Positions 1 through 9,776 are shown, numbered from the stretch's first letter. The stretch is DNA of 35,667 nt from an uncultured Geobacteraceae bacterium (GCA_903845365.1 CAIMXI010000314.1:1-35667); one strand, 5' to 3'. A program made the numbers and translations. The notes: a model not told the origin generated them from the sequence alone.

Positions 1-3000
1 GAGTGTGTATGCACCCGGAATGTCCAGCCCGCTGAAGCCTTTGCTCAGGTCGGGCTGGATAAGGTATTCAAATCTGCCGGATCCCTGATTTGGCGTACCG
101 CTTATTACCGGAAGGTTCATCGAAACCTGGCCGGTACCGCCATCGTCGGGAAGAAGATAGTCGGGCCTGCGGATCTCGATCCATGATGACGCCGTATTGG
201 TAAGATCAATAGCTGCCCATACGGTTGTAGATGCGGTTCCTTGCGCTATTTTACCGGTGGGCATTATCCCCTGCCATACAACTCCGGATGCGTTTGAGCC
301 GAGTCCCAGTCTCATCTTGTCGGCGATGCTTCCGTCATTTTGCCCGATTGTCAGTAACGGGCTGCCGGCGCCATCGCCATTGTCGTCCATAAGCGGGTGC
401 TGAGCTGCGTCGTCACCCATGCCGACTCCGTTCTGCCGGCATGCTGCAGTGTTGCATTTCCTCAACTGCTGCGTCAGTTCGGCGGCTTCACTAAATGATT
501 TGCCGACAGTTTCCCCTGCGGTGAGACTGTTGAACAGATAGTAGATGAAGTATTCCCCGTAGGTTTTCTGGTTGAAGCTCGGCCCCTGGGCGGATAGTTC
601 GCCCTGGCTGCTGCTGGCGATAATTACCCGGTTCTTTTTTGACAGTTCCGATATAAAGCTGCCGGAGTAACAGGAACCGTTGATCACCACCGTAGTCAGC
701 TCTTTGCCAAGGTCGGTTTTGACGTTTCCTTCCAGCGACGTCAACCAGCCATTCAGATCACCGGGGGTTATGAACTGCGGTGTGGCCTTGGCGTCACCCG
801 GTTGCTGGATGTAGAATTTTCCCCCCTGCCCACCGTGATCCATCATGATGATATACAGAGGAGCTACGCCGTACTGTTTTATTTTGCTCAGAGCCCAGGT
901 TGTTATGGCTGACTGGATGTTTGCCTTAGTGGTCGCGCCATCCACACCGGCGTGGCCGGTTTCGTAACTCAGATACTGGATGGTGTCATCGGTGAAGGAG
1001 CGGGACAACAGTTTTGCTCTGATGTCGTCAAGGCTCGCGGTATAGTGCGCACGGTACTGGCCGTTGTTGTCCCCTTCGATCAAGATGGCGTATCCGGCGG
1101 CATTCGCCACAGTTACGTTTTTCAGTTCGGATTCGATGCCGTTATAGTTTGTGTCGTTTATTACGCGGGCTTTGATTTTCCAGACACCTTCCTTACCGGA
1201 AAACTGAGTGTACTTGGCGGTGTAATGCCCCAGAGTGCCGGTAAGTGTGGCGGTTACTGTGTGTGCCGTGCCGTCAGGGTCGATGAAGTCTACAGCAATG
1301 GCAATGTTTGAAAGATCCGTTACTGTGGCTGACGATGCTTTCCCAGTGGCGGTAAGAGAGCCGTTGGGAGAGATACTGAGGTTATCCAGAGTGAGCTGGA
1401 TGGTGGTGTCAGCTTTGGCAATGGTGAAGGGTGTAATCGTCGTTACGGCGTTGTAGCTGCTGTCTCCCTTGAAGGATGCATTAACGCTCCATGATCCTGC
1501 CTGGTTGATGTAACTGGTGTCGGCAATGTAGGAGTAGCTTCCGCTGCTGCTGGTCTGGGCGCAGTTTTCAGATGTCTGGGTCTGGACTGGGGTGCTGAAG
1601 ATAAAGCAGACGTTCTTGCCAGCAAGAGCCACACTGCTGGCGTCTTTGAGTGTACCGGTCACCGTTACAGACTGGCCGTAGGTGGCTGAGGAGACGCCCG
1701 CTGTTATAACGGTGGAAATCAAGCCTGGGGCGGCTATCGTTATTGTGTGGCTGCCGCTATCCCATGCGGCGGAGGAAGTGCTGGTTTTCCCGGATGCCGT
1801 AAGGGTCGCTACGCCAACAGTTGTGTCTTTGTAGAAAAATTCAACCGCATTAAATCCTGTGGGGATAGTCAGTGTCGCTGTATTGCTGGAATTGTAAGTA
1901 AAGTCATCAAGAGAGAATCTGCCAGCTGTTGAGGTAGATAAAATAGTGAAGTTGGTGTTTGTGCTTACCGGAGCATCATTGCCCGAATCATCAATTACCT
2001 TGGCTGTCAGTATTCCAGAGACTCCCTTTTGCAGTGTCCATCCTGTTGCAGTCAGTACCAGAGCACGGTAGTTCGGATCGGAGATCTTCATCGTGTACTG
2101 AGCGGAGGTGCTGTGGTCGTCGCCGTCTTGTACCTTGATGGTGAAGGTAAAGCTCCCTTTTGTTGTCGGTGTGCCGCTCAGAACGCCGCTGCTGCTCAGG
2201 GAGAGGCCGTCCGGCAGTGAACCGGTGGTGCGGGTGAAGACAAGAGTCCCAATGCCGCCGGTTGTCGCTATTGTTCCGCTGTATGCCTGCCCTTTCAGAC
2301 CGGCAGTCAGGGAGGTGGTGGTAATAGCAAGCGGGGCTGCAACCGTGACCGGTACGTCAAAGGTTTTGGTGACACCTCCTCCGGTGGCGGTCAGGCGAAC
2401 CGTTGATGCGCCGATAGGGGTTGTGCTGCCGGCGGTGATGGAGAATATGGCTGAACTGCCGCTGGCAGTTGGCGTTACCGGTGATGTGGTGATAACGGCT
2501 GTTGCTCCGCTGGGGAGTGTGCTCCAGGTGATGGCGACCGGTGTGTTGAAGTTGTTGGTGGCGGTCAGGGTTACGATGGCCTGGCGGGTGTCACCTTGTA
2601 CAACTGAGATTGCGCCGGAGGTTATGCTGAAGCTAGGGGCTGGGGCAAATACCGCTGCTACGCTTTTTGCCGTGCTCATGGTTACCTGGCAAGTTCCTGT
2701 GCCACTGCAGTCGCCTGTCCAGCCGGTGAAGATGTTGCCACTGTCAGGGGTTGCGGTAAGGGTTATGACTGTCCCGTAGTTGTAAGCAGCGCTGCCGCCG
2801 CTGCCGACCCAGGATATGCTGCCGCCGTCGGAGGTTACGCTGCCGCCTGAACTGCCTGATTTGCTGATGGAGATACTGTTGGTCTGGATGGCCGCCGAGC
2901 AGTTGGACGAGGTTCCGCCGTTGCTGCCGCTGCATGTCCAGTTCCACGGCCCGCTGTCGGTTACGGTGGATGCGGTTCCCGCCGTGCAGAGGTTTGTGGA

Positions 3001-4974
3001 GGGAACCGTAATTAAAGTCTGTCCGCTGCTGCTGCCGCAAGATCCGTTGACCGAGTCGATGGCAAAGTTGGCGGTGATGCTTAGTGCTGCGGTTACGTTG
3101 CTGACCGTCAGCGGGTTGCTGGTTGTTGTGGTGAATCCGCTACCAGTCCAGTTGACAAAATGATAGCCGGTTTTAGAGACGGCGGTTATGGCTGTTGCAG
3201 AGGCACCGTGGTTGACGGTCTGGTTGGCAGAGCCGGTCAGGGTACCGTTGGCATCGCTTGCAAAGGTTACGCTGTAGCTGGTAATCGCTGCGCTACAGCT
3301 AGCGGTTGTGCCGTTGTTCAGCCCTGCACAGTTCCAGTACCACGGACCTGTTCCGGTTACTGTGGATGCGGTGCCGCTTGTGCACAGGTTACTGGTCGGT
3401 GTGACGGTGAAGGTGCCGCTGTTGCTGCTGCCGCAGGTTCCGTTGACAAATATGCTGACGTTGATGGTTATGCTGGCTGTGCCGCCATTTCCATCGGAAG
3501 CTTGCACTACAAAGCTGTCAGATCCGGTGTAGTTGGCGGTCGGGGTATAGCCGATGGCTTTAGACGTTCCGGTGCCGCTGGCTGCGGCTGTACCGTGGCT
3601 TGCAGCCGATGAGATGCTCCAGGTTATGGTGTCGTTATTCGCATCGGAGGCGTTCAGCGTCAGGGCAAATGGGGTGGGGCTGCCGTCTTTGGACATGGAG
3701 ACGTTGACGCTGGAGCCCTGGGTGATAGTTGGGGCTTGGTTGGCTGGCGGAATACCTTTTGTGAAGGTCAGACTCACCGGGTAGGAAACGTTACCTGCCA
3801 GATCAGTTGAACGGGCGCGGATTGTGTAAGCACGACCATCTAGCCAGGGGGTGCCTAATGTATTGATGTACCAGTATTTACCCGTCGGTTCATATACTGC
3901 TGGTATCCACACTTCGGGGACAAAACTGAAAGTTGATGCAGTACTGTTCAGATAGTAGTTTTTAGCGCTTGAAGTGAAATATACCGAAAATTCAAGTGAA
4001 GCTACTCCCATATTATCGGTTCCGTTGGCATCCAGATCAAATACCTCATTCTGATAGCTTCCATTAGCCGGGAACGTAATGCTGACAACCGGCGCAGTTG
4101 TATCGTTAAAGGTGGCTGTGACATTTTTGTCGCCATCCATGGTGAGGATACAATCACCAGTCCCGCTGCATGAGCCGCCCCAGGCCGTCAGAGTGGAACC
4201 AGGGTCGCTGGCGGTGGTCAGGGTGAGCTGGTTGTTGTAGGGGATAACCATCGCTCCGCTGTTGCCGTTCCAGTTGATTGTGCCGCTAGTGGTGCTGACT
4301 GTGCCTTTGCCTGTTCCATTTTTAGTAATGGTGAGGAGTGTGGCGATGGTCCATTGCCAGGAATCCTGGGTGCTGACAGTTTCGATGTTGCCGATGGTGT
4401 CACTGGCCTTGACGGTGAAGGTATGGCTGCCGGGGGTGAGGTTGGTGTAGGTTTTTGGGCTTGTGCAGGCGCTGAATGCTTCACTATCAAGCTGGCACTG
4501 GAAAGTTGCTCCGGCTTCTGAGGAGAAGCTGAAAGTTGCCGAACGGTTAGTGTCGGTTGCCGGTGGTTTGGCGGTGATGATTGTGATTGGCGCGGTGCTG
4601 TCAAGGGTTATGCTGGCACTATAGACCGATGACCAGTTGCCTAGGGTGTCCTTGAATTTAACGTAGACGGTTTTTGTGCCGTCGCCAGTGGTCAGGGTCC
4701 AGGTTTTGGTTGTGGCGTAGGTTTCCTCAGTGCCGTCAGACAAATCCGATGTGTTGCCGATAGTCATTTTGGCTACGCCGGATGGGTCAGATGCGGAGAG
4801 GGCCAGGGTTACGCTGGTTGTTTTGGTGGTTGCGGCGACGGAGTTGATGGTGATGGCGGGAGCGGTACCTGTTGATGAGGAAATTTTGCGGATTCTGTAA
4901 CTATCCGTCAAATAGAGGTCAGTGCCACTGTTAGTCATACCGTACATAGGGACGTTAAACAGAGCAACACCCTG
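1..4974 (-). CDS. Giant secreted multi-Ig protein with C13-like (legumain/clan CD) peptidase domain; partial at both ends
   Basis: The minus frame is open for 1658 codons, from just below an in-frame TAA (4975-4977) to the left edge; I checked every codon and saw no stop. Reading from the N-terminus: an NHL-repeat tail (about 4970-4890; GTDLYLTDSYRIRKI), Ig-like domains (4866-4380), a divergent InlB-type repeat (about 4340-4090), an Ig/cadherin-like stretch (4110-3440), two copies of a Cys-containing cassette (3440-3300 and 3058-2890), two more InlB-like repeats, a putative-Ig (He_PIG-like) domain (2340-2090), further Ig-like domains, then a protease-like domain (about 1110-480). That domain holds MMDHGGQGG (His codon 835-837) and NGSCYSGSF (Cys codon 670-672), the His/Cys dyad arrangement of C13-like peptidases. 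No ATG has a ribosome binding site (first ATG 4947), so the N-terminus, including any signal peptide, is missing. A cell-surface or secreted protease/adhesin role is inferred. Confidence 0.85.
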
Positions 4975-6375
4975 TTATCGCTGATTGATGAGGTCGCGTA
5001 CAAACTGAGGGTCAATTACACGGTATTGGCGGATCTCTCCCAATATTCCATTACGGTATTCGATAACTGCGAAAAGAACAGTGATAATAAAAAGTTCGTC
5101 AGGGCAAACTGGTCCAAGATAAAGACGCGCGGTTTTGCCAGCATGGAGGAATTACTTAACCTGTTAAACACCATGAAAGATGGCAACGGAAAATCCATCT
5201 CTATTGAGTTTGAGTCAATTGGCGATGGCGTCGTGCTCAAAAATTCGAAAGCGCCGGAGTTCCCCGGAAGTTACAAAAAAGTGTTTCTAAACAACGTCAC
5301 TACAAAGGAAGCCGAGGAGGGTATAAAAAGGCTCTACTTTGCCCGCGAGATCGGGTTCCAGGTGGTAAACCAGGGGGTACCGAGCATACAGATCTCATCT
5401 TCTGGCCAATATGTGCCTCCTCCACCCCTGACGCCTGGGCCAACAAATTATACTACATTTCCCAGCGCCAAAATAATTAACGACACTATTGTTGGCATCG
5501 CAACACAAAACGCCCTGATAATTAAAGCACCACTTGAACTGCTGAACCTGTTGGGGGATATCATCGCCTCTCTTGACGTGAAATACCCTCAGGTGCTGAT
5601 AGAAACCAAAGTGTTCGAGGTAGATGACTCCATCTCGAAAAAAATCGGCGTAGCGCTGGATTACAGCAAGAATAACGGTGCTTCTACATCTCACGGCGTC
5701 AAGACTTTGCTCCAGGAAGGGCTCGGAATTCCCGAAGCTATGCTGCCTGCTATGTTCTTTCAATACACCGATGCAGAAAAGAAGTTGTCCCTTCTGTCAA
5801 ATCTGGTGCTAAACGATCGTGACGGCCTGGTGAAGATTCTTGCAGAGCCGCGAATTGTCATGAAACCGGGTGAAGAGGCGGCCATTGCCCTTACCTCCGT
5901 GCAGTATGTGGCGACACAGGGTGTGAATACTTCTGATCTGAAAGGTGTGGAGTCCGGTATAACGTTCAAGATAACCCCGATAATTCTGAATGAAAACAAG
6001 ATATCACTCCGCCTCGCCATTGAGCAGAGCGAATTCGTCCCGAACAGCGACAGCAAAATCACTCTTGCCACCAACAAGAACACCATCTACACGACTGTTG
6101 TAGCTGATGACGGGGAGATGATTTCGATTGGCGGGATTGAAACGAGAAGAGCCTCAAAGTTTTCATCGGGTCTGCCGTTTCTTAAGGACATACCGTTTCT
6201 GGGCGCCCTGTTTTCATCAAGGACTAAGGATTCCAGCAGTACCAAAATCGAGTTCATGATAAGACCGGTCATCAAGCAGTTGAACATGCACCAGAAGCAG
6301 ATTACCGATGTTATGGAAGAGAAGAGAAAGATGGACAACAGTGCTACCACATACCGGGATTTGTTAGTTCAGTAA
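4951..6375 (+). CDS. Secretin (GspD/PilQ/MshL-type outer-membrane channel), 5'-truncated
   Basis: Secretins form the outer-membrane ring of type II secretion and type IV pilus systems. The C-terminal half is a clear secretin domain: PQVLIETKVFEVDDSISKKI, a GLVKILAEPRIV strand, then GEMISIGGIETRR and GLPFLKDIPFLGALFSS near the end. The N-terminal part (NTLLSLIDEVAYKLRVNYTV) resembles the short STN/N0-like domain that follows the signal peptide in such proteins. That homology is already under way at 4966, but upstream there is only antisense sequence of the giant protein and an in-frame stop at 4873. The only usable start is TTG at 5026, inside the domain and without a Shine-Dalgarno sequence. 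The signal peptide and promoter are therefore lost, and the gene is probably non-functional unless the junction is an assembly error. No other secretion or pilus gene is in the window. Confidence 0.85.
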   Translation, partial: DVKQSNTLLSLIDEVAYKLRVNYTVLADLSQYSITVFDNCEKNSDNKKFVRANWSKIKTRGFASMEELLNLLNTMKDGNGKSISIEFESIGDGVVLKNSKAPEFPGSYKKVFLNNVTTKEAEEGIKRLYFAREIGFQVVNQGVPSIQISSSGQYVPPPPLTPGPTNYTTFPSAKIINDTIVGIATQNALIIKAPLELLNLLGDIIASLDVKYPQVLIETKVFEVDDSISKKIGVALDYSKNNGASTSHGVKTLLQEGLGIPEAMLPAMFFQYTDAEKKLSLLSNLVLNDRDGLVKILAEPRIVMKPGEEAAIALTSVQYVATQGVNTSDLKGVESGITFKITPIILNENKISLRLAIEQSEFVPNSDSKITLATNKNTIYTTVVADDGEMISIGGIETRRASKFSSGLPFLKDIPFLGALFSSRTKDSSSTKIEFMIRPVIKQLNMHQKQITDVMEEKRKMDNSATTYRDLLVQ

Positions 6376-6382
6376 CGTATTC

Positions 6383-8308
6383 ATGCTAAAGACAGGCATT
6401 TGGCTGGCACTGTTTCTGTTTTTCATCATCTGCCCGTCTGCGGGACGAGCAGAACAGGTCGTCAAAGTCGGCTACTACGATATCAAGCCTCTTGTGTTTA
6501 AAGACAGCAATGGAGATCCTGTCGGCCTGTTCATTGACGTGCTGGACCACGTGGCTCACAAGGAGGGGTGGAAGCTGCAGTTTGACTTCAGCACGTGGCC
6601 GGACATTTACCAGCGGCTGCAGAGCGGTGAGCTGGATCTGGTCCCCTGTGTTGCCACTTCCGAAACCCGCAGGGAATTTCTCTCCTTCAGCGACGACTAC
6701 CTCTTCCTTGATTGGGGCGTAATCTACGCACGCCCCGGAATCGGCATCGAATCAATCTTCGACCTGAAGGGGAAGAGGGTCGCAGCTCTTTCGGAAAGCT
6801 TCTATTATGAAGGTCTCTCCCAGCTCCTGACCCAGTTTGACATAGCTGTCGAGTTCCATAACCAGAAAAACTTCATCGACGTATTTCGAGCCATTGACAG
6901 GCGGCAGGTCGATGCCGGCGTCTCGACCAGCCTGACCGGGCTGCAGTTCGAACGTGAATTTGGCGCCGAGCGTACCGGCATTGTTTTTTCACCGGCGAAA
7001 CTGGCTTATGCGGTAAAAAAGGGGCAAAATGATCCGCTTCTGGCAAGCCTGAATCAAGAGATCAGATCGCTAAAGGCGGACAAGAGATCACTTTTCTATG
7101 ACAGCTACGAAAGATGGATCAGCAACAGTGCGCCGCATAAGACGCCACCAGCCTTATGGTGGGGAGTAGGTTCCCTCCTTGGTGGGATGATCCTCATCGG
7201 GAGCTGGAGCGTTTCACTCAGGCGCCAGGTCGAGAGACAGACAGGTCATCTTGAGGCCGAGATTGTCCAGCGGAGACTCAGTGAAGAGGCTCTTCGAGAG
7301 GCAAACGCAAATATAGAAAATCTCTTCACGCATGCCAGCGCTCCAATCATCGTCTGGGATGCAAATCTGCTGATTACCCGCTTCAACCGGGCCTTTGAAA
7401 ACCTGACCGGGATGCTCGCAACCGAAGTTGTCGGAAAACACATTTCCCAGCTCTTTCCTGATATCCACTTTTATGAAGTATTGATCATGGTCGACAAATC
7501 CTTTGCCGGTGAGTTGTGGGAGTCGGTTGAAATTCCGATCAAACATCTGGACGGTTCCATCAGAACCGTTATCTGGAATTCTGCAACCGTTTATCTGGAC
7601 GGTCGGGATGCACCACTCTCGACTATTGCCCAGGGGCAGGACATTACCGAGCTGCGAGCCTTAATCATGAATGAGCACCACCAGGAGGAGCAGCAGCGTA
7701 TCCGGGAATTGGTAGAGAACGAGGAGCGCTCGCGCCTCTCCCGTGACCTTCACGATGGCGCCGGTCAATCGCTACAGGCGATCAGACTCCACCTGCAACT
7801 CCTCGAAAGCGGAAAAATGGGGGGTGATGCACCTCTTGAGATGATAGCCAAGCTGACGAAGGAGGTCTCCGATGTCGCCACCGAGTTGCGGGAGATATCA
7901 CACCAGTTGCATCCATCCTATCTTCATGAAAAGAGCCTTGATGCCGCAATATCCAGCCGCTGTGAAATGCTGCGCCACCGTGGGATGCCGCTTCTGTGCG
8001 AAAAAAGCGGGGATTTTTCGTCGCTGTCGTATATTGTCAAAGACAATCTTTACCGCATCATGCAGGAGGCTGTCGCAAATTCCGTCCGTCATGCGGATGC
8101 CGGAGAGATCAAGGTGGGGCTGTACCGCCATGAATCCGGGCTGCAGCTAGTTGTCAGCGATGACGGATGCGGCATTAGCGAGAACAGCGGGGAAGAGGGG
8201 ATGGGAGTGCGAATCATGAAGGAGAGGGCGACCATGATCGGCGCCAGCCTCGACCTGACATCCAGCCAGGCGGGAACAACAGTTACCGTCAATTTGGAGC
8301 TGCCTTGA
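6383..8308 (+). CDS. Membrane sensor histidine kinase: SBP_bac_3 sensor, PAS, HisKA_3, HATPase
   Basis: 641 residues. A signal peptide (1-23, ending in GRA) leads into a periplasmic solute-binding domain of the SBP_bac_3 type (about 27-245; VKVGYYDIKPLVF, GELDLVPCVATSETRREF). One membrane helix follows (about 255-277), then a short coiled coil, a PAS domain (about 305-425) and a NarX/DegS-type dimerisation domain with phospho-acceptor His457 in LSRDLHDGAGQ. The ATPase domain has an N-box (MQEAVANSVRHADA) and G-boxes (DDGCGI, GMGVRIMKERA). All catalytic motifs are intact. It begins 7 bases after the secretin stop and overlaps the regulator gene by four bases (TTGA), so the kinase and regulator are translationally coupled partners. 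The ligand may be an amino acid or similar small molecule, judged only from the sensor family. Confidence 0.93.
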   Translation: MLKTGIWLALFLFFIICPSAGRAEQVVKVGYYDIKPLVFKDSNGDPVGLFIDVLDHVAHKEGWKLQFDFSTWPDIYQRLQSGELDLVPCVATSETRREFLSFSDDYLFLDWGVIYARPGIGIESIFDLKGKRVAALSESFYYEGLSQLLTQFDIAVEFHNQKNFIDVFRAIDRRQVDAGVSTSLTGLQFEREFGAERTGIVFSPAKLAYAVKKGQNDPLLASLNQEIRSLKADKRSLFYDSYERWISNSAPHKTPPALWWGVGSLLGGMILIGSWSVSLRRQVERQTGHLEAEIVQRRLSEEALREANANIENLFTHASAPIIVWDANLLITRFNRAFENLTGMLATEVVGKHISQLFPDIHFYEVLIMVDKSFAGELWESVEIPIKHLDGSIRTVIWNSATVYLDGRDAPLSTIAQGQDITELRALIMNEHHQEEQQRIRELVENEERSRLSRDLHDGAGQSLQAIRLHLQLLESGKMGGDAPLEMIAKLTKEVSDVATELREISHQLHPSYLHEKSLDAAISSRCEMLRHRGMPLLCEKSGDFSSLSYIVKDNLYRIMQEAVANSVRHADAGEIKVGLYRHESGLQLVVSDDGCGISENSGEEGMGVRIMKERATMIGASLDLTSSQAGTTVTVNLELP

Positions 8309-8916
8309 TAACCATTATTATTGCTGACGATCACACGGTTTTCAGGCAGGGGATGAAGCTGCTTCTCTCCAGTGACGAACGTTTTCAACTTATTGGCGAG
8401 GCAAAGAACGGGCGGGAGGCGTTGGAGCTTATCCGCGAACTGTCACCTGAGGTCGCCGTGCTTGATTTTTCCATGCCACGGCCGGACGGCATCGAGGTCA
8501 TTACCCAGGCCCTTGCCCTGCGGAGCAGCACCAGATGCATTATCCTTTCGATGAAAGACGACCTTCAGACGGTACGCCGCTCTCTTGATGCCGGTGCCAG
8601 GGGGTATCTGCTGAAAGAGGCCGCTTTTGCAGAGATAGCCGACGCCATCGTCCGGGTTGCTGCCGGAAAAATCTACCTGGGAGCCTTTCAGGAGTCCCTG
8701 GATATATCCACCCCGAAAACCGGGTGTAAACTGACAAACCGCGAAGAGGAGATCCTGCGCCAGGTCGCCCTGGGGTTGACCAGCCGCCAGATCGCCGACA
8801 ATATCTGCTTAAGTCACCGCACAGTCGAAACCCACCGATTTAACATCATGGAAAAGTTGGATATCCACACCTCCGCCGGCCTCACTCTTTATGCCAGGGA
8901 AAAGGGGCTGGTGTAG
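8305..8916 (+). CDS. NarL/FixJ-family response regulator (REC-LuxR HTH)
   Basis: 203 residues. The receiver domain has the acidic pair D8/D9, phospho-acceptor D54 in VAVLDFSMP and the conserved Lys in YLLKEA. The output domain is a LuxR-type helix-turn-helix (about 138-200; LTNREEEILRQVALGLTSRQ, then SHRTVETH). The start is TTG at 8305, overlapping the kinase stop, with GGAG at 8296-8299 inside the kinase gene as ribosome binding site. It is the cognate partner of the HisKA_3 kinase upstream. The target genes are not visible; the exported-protein genes downstream are candidates only by position. Confidence 0.93.
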   Translation: MITIIIADDHTVFRQGMKLLLSSDERFQLIGEAKNGREALELIRELSPEVAVLDFSMPRPDGIEVITQALALRSSTRCIILSMKDDLQTVRRSLDAGARGYLLKEAAFAEIADAIVRVAAGKIYLGAFQESLDISTPKTGCKLTNREEEILRQVALGLTSRQIADNICLSHRTVETHRFNIMEKLDIHTSAGLTLYAREKGLV

Positions 8917-8974
8917 GATTATTTTGATAATATCCGGCTTCGATCTCAGGCAAATTTAATAGCCTGAAAAACAG

Positions 8975-9154
8975 ATGGTTCTGAACCCGGGTCGCGCCAG
9001 GTATCTGCTGGCCGCCACGCTTTTAGACCTTATCGGCTCGGGGCAGCATGAACAGGCGCGCGATTTGTGGCTTAAGAGATAAAAAACCGTTTTCCCGGCG
9101 GACGCGCCACTGCTGTTCCAACTGCTGGTTGCCCATGCCGAGCATCCATTTTAA
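8975..9154 (+). pseudogene. Decayed 3' gene remnant with an internal stop
   Basis: Within the 355-base gap after the response regulator, the frame from 8975 encodes NPGRARYLLAATLLDLIGSG and onward to a TAA at 9080-9082. The same frame then continues in protein-like composition for 23 codons (PADAPLLFQLLVAHAEHPF) to a second TAA at 9152-9154. The Leu/Ala-rich helices look like the end of a TPR-like or enzyme C-terminal domain, but I do not recognise the family. The rest of the gap carries a hairpin and a palindrome listed separately. Confidence 0.3.
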
Positions 9155-9170
9155 ATCGAATCAGCTTAAA

Positions 9171-9199
9171 AATACGTAGAACTACGTATTGTTTTTTTA
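9171..9199 (+). terminator. Hairpin followed by a T-run
   Basis: AATACGTAG (9171-9179) and CTACGTATT (9182-9190) form a perfect 9-base inverted repeat with almost no loop (an 8-base stem with a GAAC loop is equally possible). It is followed by G and seven T, and preceded by an A-run, so it could act in both directions. It lies after the decayed remnant and before the exported-protein gene. The stem is AT-rich, so a protein-binding operator is an alternative. Confidence 0.45.
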
Positions 9200-9227
9200 T
9201 TTGTCCGGATTATGGTCATCCCCAACA

Positions 9228-9245
9228 GGTGATCAGACGATCACC
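9228..9245. promoter_or_regulatory. Palindrome in the leader of the exported-protein gene
   Basis: GGTGATC (9228-9234), a 4-base spacer, GATCACC (9239-9245): a perfect 7-base inverted repeat 27 bases upstream of the ATG at 9272 and just before its GGAGG ribosome binding site. The position suits an operator or a leader hairpin controlling translation. No known riboswitch consensus was recognised. Confidence 0.4.
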
Positions 9246-9271
9246 AAAATCAAAAACGGAGGTAGAGGATT

Positions 9272-9721
9272 ATGGAAAAACAGAGAAGAGTATTCAGGAA
9301 GTTGCTAGCTCTAGCGGTAGTCGCAATGCTCTCGTGCGCAACATCAGCGTACGCCGGCGGTCTTGGCGCTAACTTGCCGGGTGGGGGCTCAAAAATTAAA
9401 CCTCCTACAAACAACAACACAGTAGCAGAACAACCTCTTATCTTAAATCTTGTTGAACAAGGTGTTTCTTCTTACACATTTGATCCGTCAGGATATACTT
9501 TCAGTGGTCCCGTGGATGTCTGCCTTAAATACAATCCAGCGGGCGGCACAGGCAACACGAGAACTGCAAGCTCGAAGTTGAAAAGTGCAATGAATATGAG
9601 TAAATATATAAACGAAGTCAAAAACGAAAGCGGCAGAGCCTGTAATAAAGTTGGTGTAGAACCCGTTGATGATACAGTAAATAACCGAATGTGTTTAAGG
9701 TTTGATTGCAGCAATTATTAG
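9272..9721 (+). CDS. Small exported protein, ZU5/Ig-like segment
   Basis: 149 residues with a classical signal peptide (about 1-28; KLLALAVVAMLSCATSAYAG, cleavage after AYA) and a strong GGAGG ribosome binding site. The mature part has a Gly/Pro/Asn-rich linker, then YTFDPSGYTFSGPVDVCLKY, which resembles the strand pattern of ZU5-like/Ig-like modules in bacterial surface proteins. Three Cys residues in the mature part (DVCLKY, RACNKV, RFDCSN) plus MCLRF allow disulfides in the periplasm. It is followed by its own terminator. Function unknown; secretion is well supported, the domain assignment only loosely. Confidence 0.7.
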   Translation: MEKQRRVFRKLLALAVVAMLSCATSAYAGGLGANLPGGGSKIKPPTNNNTVAEQPLILNLVEQGVSSYTFDPSGYTFSGPVDVCLKYNPAGGTGNTRTASSKLKSAMNMSKYINEVKNESGRACNKVGVEPVDDTVNNRMCLRFDCSNY

Positions 9722-9730
9722 TTCCCGGCT

Positions 9731-9769
9731 TTCAGCCATGTTCATGCCTTGGCATGGCTGAAGTGTTTT
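9731..9769 (+). terminator. Rho-independent terminator
   Basis: TTCAGCCATG (9731-9740) pairs with CATGGCTGAA (9753-9762) as a 10-base perfect stem, followed by GTGTTTTTG. It starts 10 bases after the stop of the exported-protein gene and closes that transcript. Confidence 0.8.
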
Positions 9770-9776
9770 TGCTGTT

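Noticed and set aside
197-3784. Plus-strand open frames over the first 4 kb, up to 223 codons
   Set aside because: All lie opposite the 1658-codon minus-strand frame, which has clear domains; their translations are Val/Ala/Gly-rich shadows.
9190-9271. c-di-GMP (GEMM) riboswitch in the exported-protein leader
   Set aside because: The conserved GEMM core was not found; only simple palindromes are present.
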